Part shown: positions 24,027 to 30,375 of the stretch, in pieces | Layout: each line of letters opens with the position of its first letter | How positions within the stretch are numbered: the first letter of the stretch is position 1 | Assembly (NCBI GenBank): GCA_002704825.1 | Contig: PAIY01000026.1 | Coordinates: forward strand, 1 to 43,994 | Length of the DNA: 43,994 nucleotides | Direction of reading: 5' to 3' | DNA from: Phycisphaeraceae bacterium | GTDB lineage: Bacteria > Planctomycetota > Phycisphaerae > Phycisphaerales > Phycisphaeraceae | Translations under genes and position numbers: made by a program | The notes under the pieces: model-generated | Database searches by the model: none | What the model was told of the DNA's origin: nothing | Seen by the model: the letters and a program-made list of their open reading frames with translations, nothing else

Positions 24027-25388
24027 ATGCCAGTATTGGTAATCGAAAAAGGAAAAGAAAGTTCGGGCCTGGTGCTCAAAGACACCGCGGTCATCGGCCG
24101 TGTGACCGGGCTGGACATCATCCTCAAGGAAGCCGGCGTCTCGCGTATCCACGCTTTGGTCGGACTCAACGAGGACGATGGCACGTGGTTCGTCGAGGAC
24201 ATGGGCTCGCGCAACGGCACCTTCGTCAATCATGACAAGGTGGTCGGACGCCAGGAACTCTTACCCGGTGATCTGATTCACATTGGTAAAGCAACCTTGA
24301 GCTTCCGTCTGATCGACGAATTACCTCAAGGCATCGATCGCATCCCACCGCGTGATCCGGCGCAGCGAGACATCGTATTCCGTTGCCCTGAGTGTCACGC
24401 GGTGTTGCGAGCCAAGCCGCTTCGCATTGGTGCTGCCGGTCGTTGTTTGAGTTGTGAAACCAAGGTGATTATTCCCGCCAGGAGCGCGACCATCGCCCGC
24501 GCCGTAAAGCAACGCCCAGCCGACAATCGTCCTGCTGAACCGTCGCTGCATATGGATAATCCCGCACCGTCACAATCCAGTGGTGATACCTCCATCGTCG
24601 ATTCGCCCAAAGACGATTCGATGGCCTTCAACGAATTGGCTTCGGATATCGATTCAAGCAATCAGACCGCCTTCGGTCACGAAACCGACGCCCACGCCAT
24701 GCCGATCTCCGAGGAGATTGATCAGGTAACCAAGCAGGACGCAATCCCGGAACCTGCTGTTGAAACGCAGATGGAAGAAGAGCCGCAAACGGCGACGGCA
24801 ACCGTCGACGAAGAACAGACGGAAAACGTCGAACTCATTGAATGGCTCGACGATGATGCCGAAGTGATTGATACCCTATTGCCTACCAGCAAGGGTGTCT
24901 GTAGCGTGTGTCAGACGCAGGTTCTCTCGACGATGAAGAGCAAGGAATGCAAGGCCTGTAACCAGATTTATCACGAAGAATGCTGGTATGCGATGGAAGG
25001 CTGTTCGACCTATGGCTGTAGTGCTGTCGGACTTCTCAAGGAGAAGAAGCAAGCACTCAAGCCAAGTTCATCCGGTCGCCGTCCTGCGAATCTGCGTCGT
25101 CGCAAGACGCATGTGAAACGTCGTGATGATGCGGTTCCGTGGGACTGGATGTTCGCTGCTGCTGCCGGTTTTGGCTTGTTTGCAGGACCTTTCACCGCAG
25201 GCATACCCAACGCTGCGCTGTTGGTGGTGATGCTGCTTTACCTGGTGTTCCACCGCAAGCGTCGTGTGTCGAAGGTGGCAGTCGCCCTGAGTCTGGTGCT
25301 CTGCATCGGTGGGGCGGTCGGAGGCTACTTCGGCTTCCAATACCTCGTGGACCTGGGCTGGATCAGCATTGAGGGGGTGACAGGATGA
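24027..25388 (+). CDS. FHA - zinc ribbon - RING-like - transmembrane protein, candidate E3 ligase
   Basis: 453 residues from ATG 24027, with AGAGGAAG before it. FHA at about 5-100 with intact pThr-binding residues: G24-R25, S39-R40-x-H42, S61-x-N63-G-T65. A zinc ribbon follows (C120, C123, C140, C143). Residues 150-288 are an acidic, Ser/Glu-rich linker. A RING-like domain lies at 292-331: C292-x2-C295-x12-C308-x2-C311-x4-H316-x2-C319-x6-C326-x4-C331, with the HEECW...GCSTYGC ending seen in prokaryotic RING-like (Prok-RING) treble clefs. A basic segment (RRPANLRRRKTHVKRR) precedes two or three helices (about 374-437). It overlaps the E2 start (ATGA). I infer an E3-like scaffold that binds phosphorylated targets at the membrane; activity is unproved. 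Confidence 0.87.
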   Translation: MPVLVIEKGKESSGLVLKDTAVIGRVTGLDIILKEAGVSRIHALVGLNEDDGTWFVEDMGSRNGTFVNHDKVVGRQELLPGDLIHIGKATLSFRLIDELPQGIDRIPPRDPAQRDIVFRCPECHAVLRAKPLRIGAAGRCLSCETKVIIPARSATIARAVKQRPADNRPAEPSLHMDNPAPSQSSGDTSIVDSPKDDSMAFNELASDIDSSNQTAFGHETDAHAMPISEEIDQVTKQDAIPEPAVETQMEEEPQTATATVDEEQTENVELIEWLDDDAEVIDTLLPTSKGVCSVCQTQVLSTMKSKECKACNQIYHEECWYAMEGCSTYGCSAVGLLKEKKQALKPSSSGRRPANLRRRKTHVKRRDDAVPWDWMFAAAAGFGLFAGPFTAGIPNAALLVVMLLYLVFHRKRRVSKVAVALSLVLCIGGAVGGYFGFQYLVDLGWISIEGVTG

Positions 25389-26026
25389 TTCAGTTCGAGT
25401 GTCAACATTGTCATACCTCCTTTACCGTCCCCGATGAATTCGCTGGGCGTAAAGGTAAATGCAAAGCCTGTGGTGAGAAGTTGGCGGTGCCGATTCCCGA
25501 TCAGATTGTGGTTCCCATGCCTGCTGATGATTCGGATGAACTGATGAACTTGCCGATGCGGACGCGACGTTTGATCGCAGACCAGAAGTCCGTGGAGCGT
25601 GCGTTTGTCAATACGCCGTTGATCCGCGTGGTGAGCATGTTGGGTGAGCCTGCTGAGCTTTACCGTATTCAGTACCAGGTGCGTGGTCTTCGTTTGAATA
25701 ACAGGAACGAACCGGTGCCTTGCTCGCTGCATGAAGTGGAGATCAAGCTCGGTGCAGACTACCCACGTATGGCACCGCAGTGTCGCATGCTCACACCGGT
25801 GTTCCATCCCAATATCATCAGTGAGTCAACCATTTGTATCGGTGATCACTGGGTGGCTGGCGAAGACCTGTCACTGTTGATCACACGCATTGCTGAGATC
25901 ATTGGTTACCAGGCCTACAACATCAAGTCGCCCCTGAATGCCGAGGCTGCCATGTGGGCGGATCTGAATATGCAGAAGCTGCCGATTGACAGCCGCGATG
26001 TCGCTGCGGTGGGGGCGTTGGTCTGA
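25385..26026 (+). CDS. E2-like ubiquitin-conjugating enzyme with N-terminal zinc ribbon
   Basis: 213 residues. The N-terminal zinc ribbon (C6, C9, C26, C29) is joined by a Pro-rich linker to a UBC-fold domain (about 58-205). Family hallmarks are in order: YRIQYQVRGL, LHEVEIKLGADYPRMAPQC, HPN at 141-143 (VFHPNIISESTICIGDHW), catalytic Cys151, and the SPLNAEAAMW end corresponding to the PLN-E-A helix of eukaryotic E2s. The HPN motif and Cys are both present, so it should be active. Its ATG overlaps the stop of the FHA-RING gene (ATGA), giving tight coupling of E2 and candidate E3. It would take the Ubl from the E1 at C151. Ends the conjugation operon. Confidence 0.9.
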   Translation: MIQFECQHCHTSFTVPDEFAGRKGKCKACGEKLAVPIPDQIVVPMPADDSDELMNLPMRTRRLIADQKSVERAFVNTPLIRVVSMLGEPAELYRIQYQVRGLRLNNRNEPVPCSLHEVEIKLGADYPRMAPQCRMLTPVFHPNIISESTICIGDHWVAGEDLSLLITRIAEIIGYQAYNIKSPLNAEAAMWADLNMQKLPIDSRDVAAVGALV

Positions 26027-26091
26027 GTATTGCTAGCTGATCTTGACCGGGATGTGACGGGGCTTTATTGTGAAGTTACAGGAGTTCTCGC

Positions 26092-26673
26092 ATGCCCCGC
26101 ACCAAGGCCTTTGATGTCACCGACGCATTGGATAAAGCCAAGGATTATTTCTGGGCTCATGGCTATGAGTCCACCTCGATGGATGACCTGCTCAAAGCCA
26201 TGGGGATTAATCGGGGCAGTTTCTACGACACTTACGAAAACAAGCACAAACTCCTGCTCGATGCTTTGGATCATTACATCGAAAACGACATCGCTCCCTC
26301 GTTAGCCAAAGCCACCGAGGGACTTGAGCCGCGTGAAGCGATTGTTGCCATCTTTAAACGCAAACTCAAACGCATGAATGATCCGCAGGGACGGTTTGGT
26401 TGTCTGTTGATCAATACGGCCCTGGAGTTGGCACCGCATGATGAAGCGGTCGCCAAGGTGGTGCACCGTCGCTATGACGAGTTGGCCAAGCGCTTCATTC
26501 GACTCGTCAAACAAGGCCAGGCGGATGGCACGATCAGTAAGCGTTGCAAGCCAACACAACTGGGGCGCCTGCTGCTTAACCATCTGCTCGGGGTATTGGT
26601 CTTGCTGCGTTCGCGCGTGTCTGAAACCATGCTCAAATCGGTGATCAATCAGGTTGATCTGCTTTTGGATTGA
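26092..26673 (+). CDS. TetR/AcrR family repressor
   Basis: 193 residues from ATG 26092, with AGGAG 8 bases upstream. The N-terminal HTH is typical: VTDALDKAKDYFWAHGYESTSMDDLLKAMGINRGSFYDTYENKHKLLLDAL. Residues about 60-190 form the helical ligand-binding and dimer domain (FKRKLKRMNDPQGRFGCLLINTALELAPHD... resembles the YxaF/ComR-type C-domain). A perfect palindrome (TTTGGAA-n6-TTCCAAA) lies at 26812-26831 before the AhpD-like gene, the likely target, and possibly this gene's own control is separate. It is only 65 bp after the E2 gene on the same strand, so it could belong to the tail of that operon or control it. Confidence 0.88.
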   Translation: MPRTKAFDVTDALDKAKDYFWAHGYESTSMDDLLKAMGINRGSFYDTYENKHKLLLDALDHYIENDIAPSLAKATEGLEPREAIVAIFKRKLKRMNDPQGRFGCLLINTALELAPHDEAVAKVVHRRYDELAKRFIRLVKQGQADGTISKRCKPTQLGRLLLNHLLGVLVLLRSRVSETMLKSVINQVDLLLD

Positions 26674-26811
26674 TCTTCTTCCTCTTTGTTTTGAAATGCT
26701 CAAAAACCCGGCCATGATGACCGGGCTATGTGTCTATAGCCGAGTCATTCTGGCTGGGTGTCTGTATGCTCATTGAGAAGCTCGAAATTCAGAAATAAAT
26801 TTTTTGATTAT

Positions 26812-26831
26812 TTTGGAACAATCATTCCAAA
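26812..26831. promoter_or_regulatory. Palindromic operator for the TetR-type repressor
   Basis: TTTGGAA, six bases, TTCCAAA: perfect 7-bp arms with a six-base spacer, in the promoter gap upstream of the AhpD-like gene. Arm length and spacing suit TetR-family dimers, and the repressor gene is immediately upstream. A TTGATT at 26804-26809 may be the -35 box just beside it. Confidence 0.6.
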
Positions 26832-26899
26832 TAGCGTGTTGTTATGGCAACGGTTTAACAAACAACAAATCACAACACACTTTTGAAAAGGAACATCTC

Positions 26900-27445
26900 A
26901 TGAATCTCAAACCCCTCGACGAGAACAATGCATCGGAACGTGCTGCTGCAACCCTGGCTGCTGTGCGTAAGCAAATGGGCTTTATCCCCAACCTGCTGGG
27001 GCTGATGGCACACGCTCCGGCATCACTGGAAAGTTACCTGGCTTTGGCGGGTCAGTTCGACTCCACCTCATTGGACAAGACCGAAAGACAGGTCGTCGTC
27101 ATGGCCGTGAGTCAAACCAATCACTGTGATTACTGTGCTGCTGCACACACCACCATGGCCAAGCAGCAGCGAATCGATCCGGACATCGTCACTGCACTCT
27201 ACGAAAACAAGCCCATTGCCGATGCCAGGCTTCAAGCACTCCGCGAGTTTGCTCAGCAGGTTGCCCAGTCGCAAGGCCGTCCGACTGCACAGCAGATTCA
27301 AGCTTTCCTGGATGCTGGCTACGACGAATCGCAGATTCTGGAAGTGGTGTTGGGGGTCGCGTTCAAGACACTGTCCAACTACACCAGCCATGTGACGGAT
27401 GTCGTGATTGATCCGGCATTCAAGTCCGCTTTGCAGCCTGCTTGA
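26900..27445 (+). CDS. AhpD-like carboxymuconolactone-decarboxylase family protein
   Basis: 181 residues from ATG 26900, with AAAAGGA upstream. The AhpD core motif is C76-x2-C79-x3-H83 (NHCDYCAAAHTTMAK), preceded by E62 (DKTERQVVVMAVS), the redox-active pair and proton relay of peroxidase-linked AhpD proteins. Sequence after it is a helical CMD domain (FLDAGYDESQILEVVLGVAFKTLSNY). Size is at the upper end for the family because of an N-terminal extension. It is probably repressed by the TetR protein through the palindrome at 26812-26831. Likely role: handling of reactive oxygen, quinones or electrophiles; substrate not known. Confidence 0.88.
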   Translation: MNLKPLDENNASERAAATLAAVRKQMGFIPNLLGLMAHAPASLESYLALAGQFDSTSLDKTERQVVVMAVSQTNHCDYCAAAHTTMAKQQRIDPDIVTALYENKPIADARLQALREFAQQVAQSQGRPTAQQIQAFLDAGYDESQILEVVLGVAFKTLSNYTSHVTDVVIDPAFKSALQPA

Positions 27446-27492
27446 TCAACTCACTGGATAACCAAATTATTCCCCTGACGTAAAACCCCTTT

Positions 27493-27563
27493 GGGATGGC
27501 TGGTGTGAGCGACCTTGATTCCCCGCCCCCCGTGCCCCGGCAACATCAGCCATCCCTTTTTTT
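27493..27563 (+). terminator. Long-loop hairpin with T7 between AhpD-like and YHS genes
   Basis: GGGATGGCTGGTG (27493-27505) pairs with CATCAGCCATCCC (27544-27556) at 12 of 13 positions, counting no G-U; T7 follows at 27557-27563. The loop is about 38 bases, long for a plain terminator, and C-rich. A terminator for the AhpD-like gene, or an attenuator ahead of the YHS gene. Confidence 0.65.
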
Positions 27564-27614
27564 CAACTCACTGTTTTAGGAACATCAAACCTCTATCCCA
27601 AAAGGAGCCTCGAA

Positions 27615-28163
27615 ATGAATTCTCGCAAACGTACACTCGCAACCACTGTCTTTGCTGCTGCCTTGTCCCTGCTGACCTTTGCCAACTTCGGCCATGCACA
27701 ATCCATGGACTCGAAAACATGCGACTGTCATAAGCAAACTGACACCATGAGCAATCAACCCAGCCGTGCGTATATCAATGCCTACAATGTCCCCTCCACG
27801 GGGATCGCGTTGGAAGGTTACAGCCCCGTGTCCTACTTCACCGAAGGCAAGGCTCAGAAGGGCAGCCCCAAGTTCACCGCGGACTACAACGGCGTGACCT
27901 ACCACTTCACTTCAGCCAAGCAGGTTGCTCAGTTCAAAGCCAATCCTGCCAAGTATGAACCGGCATATGGTGGTTGGTGTGCCCTGGGGATGGCCATTGA
28001 AGACAAGCTGCCGGTGGACCCGACACTGTACAAGATCGTCGATGGCAAGAACTACCTGTTCCTCAAGAACGCCAAGATTGACGCTCTGAAAATCTGGAAC
28101 GATAAGAACGAATCACAGCTGATCAAAAAGGCTGACGCCTACTGGGCCAAGGTCTCCGGCTGA
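27615..28163 (+). CDS. Secreted YHS-domain protein
   Basis: 182 residues, ATG with AAAGGAG about 8 bases upstream. A signal peptide (KRTLATTVFAAALSLLTFANFGHA) and a short Cys/His-rich linker (CDCHK) lead to a YHS domain: GIALEGYSPVSYFTEGKAQKGSPKFTADYNGVTYHFTSAKQVAQFKANPAKYEPAYGGWC. The residues 'YHF' and the C-terminal GWC are the family hallmarks; YHS domains bind metals or sit with copper and redox proteins. The C-terminus is a helical segment (ALKIWNDKNESQLIKKADAYWAK). It lies downstream of the AhpD-like gene, so both may respond to the same stress. A terminator follows at 28192. Confidence 0.85.
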   Translation: MNSRKRTLATTVFAAALSLLTFANFGHAQSMDSKTCDCHKQTDTMSNQPSRAYINAYNVPSTGIALEGYSPVSYFTEGKAQKGSPKFTADYNGVTYHFTSAKQVAQFKANPAKYEPAYGGWCALGMAIEDKLPVDPTLYKIVDGKNYLFLKNAKIDALKIWNDKNESQLIKKADAYWAKVSG

Positions 28164-28191
28164 TCGTTCTTGACAACAAAATGGACCCCTT

Positions 28192-28229
28192 GGCGGCGTT
28201 GCTCATCCCCATGGCAGCGTCGCCTTTTT
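28192..28229 (+). terminator. Terminator after the YHS gene
   Basis: GGCGGCGTTGC and GGCAGCGTCGCC pair with G-U and one mismatch, followed by five T residues. Confidence 0.75.
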
Positions 28230-28251
28230 GCCGTTATCGTGGTGATTGAAG

Positions 28252-28827
28252 ATGCACTTGAATCAACTACTCAAACAAGTCCGTGCCTGCGAACTTTGCA
28301 AAGACCATTTGCCCTGTGAGCCACGTCCATTGCTTCAGGCATCATCATACAGTCGGATACTGATCATTGGGCAGGCACCGGGTAAGATCACGCATGACAG
28401 CGGTAAACCGTGGGATGACCGCAGTGGCGAACGCCTTCGTCAATGGTTGTCGGTCACCCCGGAGCAGTTCTATGATCCGACATTGATCGCACAGATGCCT
28501 ATGGGGTTTTGCTATCCGGGCAAAGGCAAGTCAGGGGACAATCCGCCAAGGCCCGAGTGTGCACCGCAGTGGCATGAGTCATTGCTCGAATTGATGAAGT
28601 CGATTTCTTTGACGATTTTCATTGGCCGCTATGCGTTGGACTATTACATGCCCGGGCGCTATCCGACGATTACCGATGCCGTGGCCGATGCGTTGAATCT
28701 TTTACCCAAGACCATTGTCCTGCCACACCCTTCACCGCGCAATAACATCTGGCTCAAAAAACATGATTGGTTTGAACGAGATGTGTTACCGCAACTTAAA
28801 CATCGGGTTCAAACATTGATCAAGTAG
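28252..28827 (+). CDS. Family-4-like uracil-DNA glycosylase with 4Fe-4S pattern
   Basis: 191 residues from ATG 28252; a TTG two codons upstream is less likely. Motif 1 is GQAPGKITHDSGKPWDDRSG (active-site loop) and the late motif is HPSPRN. Four cysteines C13, C16, C87 and C103 give C-x2-C...C-x15-C, the cluster pattern of family 4 UDGs from thermophiles and many bacteria. The region between carries IIGQAPG, YPGKGKSGDNPPRPEC and IGRYALDYYMPG. It removes uracil or related lesions from DNA. Motif 1 has Gln where canonical family 4 has Glu, and there is D at a nearby position, so substrate range could differ. Stops against a bidirectional terminator shared with dapB. Confidence 0.82.
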   Translation: MHLNQLLKQVRACELCKDHLPCEPRPLLQASSYSRILIIGQAPGKITHDSGKPWDDRSGERLRQWLSVTPEQFYDPTLIAQMPMGFCYPGKGKSGDNPPRPECAPQWHESLLELMKSISLTIFIGRYALDYYMPGRYPTITDAVADALNLLPKTIVLPHPSPRNNIWLKKHDWFERDVLPQLKHRVQTLIK

Positions 28828-28836
28828 ACAAGACAC

Positions 28837-28873
28837 AAAAAAACGCAGCGCCGTGATGACGCTGCGTTTTTTT
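28837..28873. terminator. Bidirectional terminator between UDG and dapB
   Basis: AAAAAAACGCAGCG and CGCTGCGTTTTTTT are exact reverse complements with a 9-base loop, so they serve both converging genes. Confidence 0.95.
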
Positions 28874-28894
28874 GTTTTCGTTGTGATGACTGGA

Positions 28895-29686
28895 TTACAG
28901 CCCCAGCACATCCGCCATGCCGTAGCGACCGGGTTCTTTGCCGTCGAGCCACTTGGCAGCTTTGAGCGCACCATGGACAAACACGTCACGACTGAATGCC
29001 TTGTGGGTCAGTTCGAGTTCTTCACCGAGGTTGGCAAAGAAGGCGGAGTGACGACCGACTTCCGAACCCACACGCAGGGCATGCATGCCGATCTCACCAC
29101 GCTTACGCTGGACATCATCGCCGTGACGACCGTGGACAACATCCTTGACGATGTCCTTGCCGGTGGCTTTGCAGATGGATTCGGCAATACCCATGGCAGT
29201 GCCTGATGGCGCGTCGCGCTTAAAGCGGTGATGCGCTTCGGTGATTTCAATGTCGTAATCATCACCCAGTTGCTTGGCGACCTGTGCAGCCAAAGCAAAG
29301 AGCAGGTTCACACCCAGGCTCATGTTCGGTGCCTGGAGGACGGGGATGGACTTGCCTGCTTCGTCAATCCTGGCGTGGATCTCCGGCGTGAGGCCGGTCG
29401 TGCCGATGACCAGGGCAGTCTTGGCAGCAACACATTTGTCGATGATGCCGGGGGTGGCGATCGGCAGGGCGAAGTCGATGACCACGTCCACATCCGAAGG
29501 CAGGTCGGTGCCGACTGTGATCCCGGTTTCACCGACAGCTGCGAGAATCCCCGCGTCAGTTCCCAGGTCTGAGAACTTGTCGTGCTCAATCGCGCCTGCG
29601 AGGGTAAGGGCCTGGTCTTCGTGCGTCAGGGCAACAAGGCGGCGACCCATGCGGCCACCGGCGCCGTGAATGGCAATGCGTGTCAT
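28895..29686 (-). CDS. dapB: 4-hydroxy-tetrahydrodipicolinate reductase
   Basis: 263 residues, normal size. The N-terminal nucleotide motif is IHGAGGRMGRRLVAL, the middle has VVIDFALPIATPGI and VIGTTGLTPEIH, and the signature EITEAHHRFKRDAPSGTAMGIAE carries the catalytic His pair, the Lys and the DAPSGTA substrate loop. The C-terminus (KAFSRDVFVHGALKAAKWLDG-x-GRYGMADVLGL) matches the family. It reduces dihydrodipicolinate to tetrahydrodipicolinate in lysine and meso-diaminopimelate synthesis. Diaminopimelate implies peptidoglycan, consistent with kdsB in an LPS-type envelope. No other dap gene is nearby. Confidence 0.97.
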   Translation of the reverse strand: MTRIAIHGAGGRMGRRLVALTHEDQALTLAGAIEHDKFSDLGTDAGILAAVGETGITVGTDLPSDVDVVIDFALPIATPGIIDKCVAAKTALVIGTTGLTPEIHARIDEAGKSIPVLQAPNMSLGVNLLFALAAQVAKQLGDDYDIEITEAHHRFKRDAPSGTAMGIAESICKATGKDIVKDVVHGRHGDDVQRKRGEIGMHALRVGSEVGRHSAFFANLGEELELTHKAFSRDVFVHGALKAAKWLDGKEPGRYGMADVLGL

Positions 29687-29869
29687 TTGGATGACTCTTT
29701 CTTTTTTAAAGGGTGATCAAGGAATATTCAGTCACTGGCCTAACATCCAACCTGCTCAGTTGATTCCAACCTTCGCAACACGGGCGTCAAACATCGACCC
29801 AAGCATGGTTATGCTCAAGGATCGGAGACACGATTTTATACGATGTCCCCAGCGACCTGGTTAACAGAC

Positions 29870-30154
29870 TTAGTGTTCAAAATAATTGTGACTGGGGCGG
29901 CCGGCAAGAATCTGTTCCTTGCCCCAGTTGGTGACATTTTTGAATTGCTCCGAAGCAATGAAAGTGTCGAAAGCTGCCTTGTCAGACCAGTCGGACATGA
30001 TCAGATAGCTCTGCGGATCGTTCACGTCCTTGTACAGGAAGGACTTGGTGTGACCTTCCATATCGGCCATGGCTTCAATGACGGCCTGGCAGACGCGTTC
30101 GAACTCGGCATTCTTGCCGGGTAAAATTTGATAGTTCATTCCAATAGTGATCAT
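29870..30154 (-). CDS. ABM-type (antibiotic biosynthesis monooxygenase fold) small protein
   Basis: 94 residues from ATG 30154, with AGGAAA about 8 bases upstream. MITIGMNYQILPGKNAEFERVCQAVIEAMADMEGHTKSFLYKDVNDPQSYLIMSDWSDKAAFDTFIASEQF: an alpha+beta dimeric barrel (ABM/Dabb family) with the typical pattern pair strand-helix-strand-strand-helix. Members act as heme-degrading or quinol-forming monooxygenases, or bind ligands. The substrate is not inferable. Runs away from the cytoplasmic TPR gene; 29687-29869 between it and dapB holds nothing I can name. Confidence 0.8.
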   Translation of the reverse strand: MITIGMNYQILPGKNAEFERVCQAVIEAMADMEGHTKSFLYKDVNDPQSYLIMSDWSDKAAFDTFIASEQFKNVTNWGKEQILAGRPSHNYFEH

Positions 30155-30375
30155 TTTTGTGTTTCCTAGTCGTAGTATCCCTAGACGATAAAGCCATTGC
30201 GACCGGAGATCAAATAGCCAATCTTGTCGACAATTCGGTGTAACTGCTGGTTTGACAGTTGACAAGAAGGTCTGTTGAGATAGATTAACAGGTCTGGGAC
30301 ACCTTTGGGAGAGGGACTGTCCTGCACGTTTGGCAGCAATTCAAAATTTTCTTCTTGGCAATAGAGGTGTGTGCT

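Noticed and set aside
26705-26730. Terminator after the TetR gene
   Set aside because: A CCCGG/CCGGG stem exists but is short and lacks a T-run.
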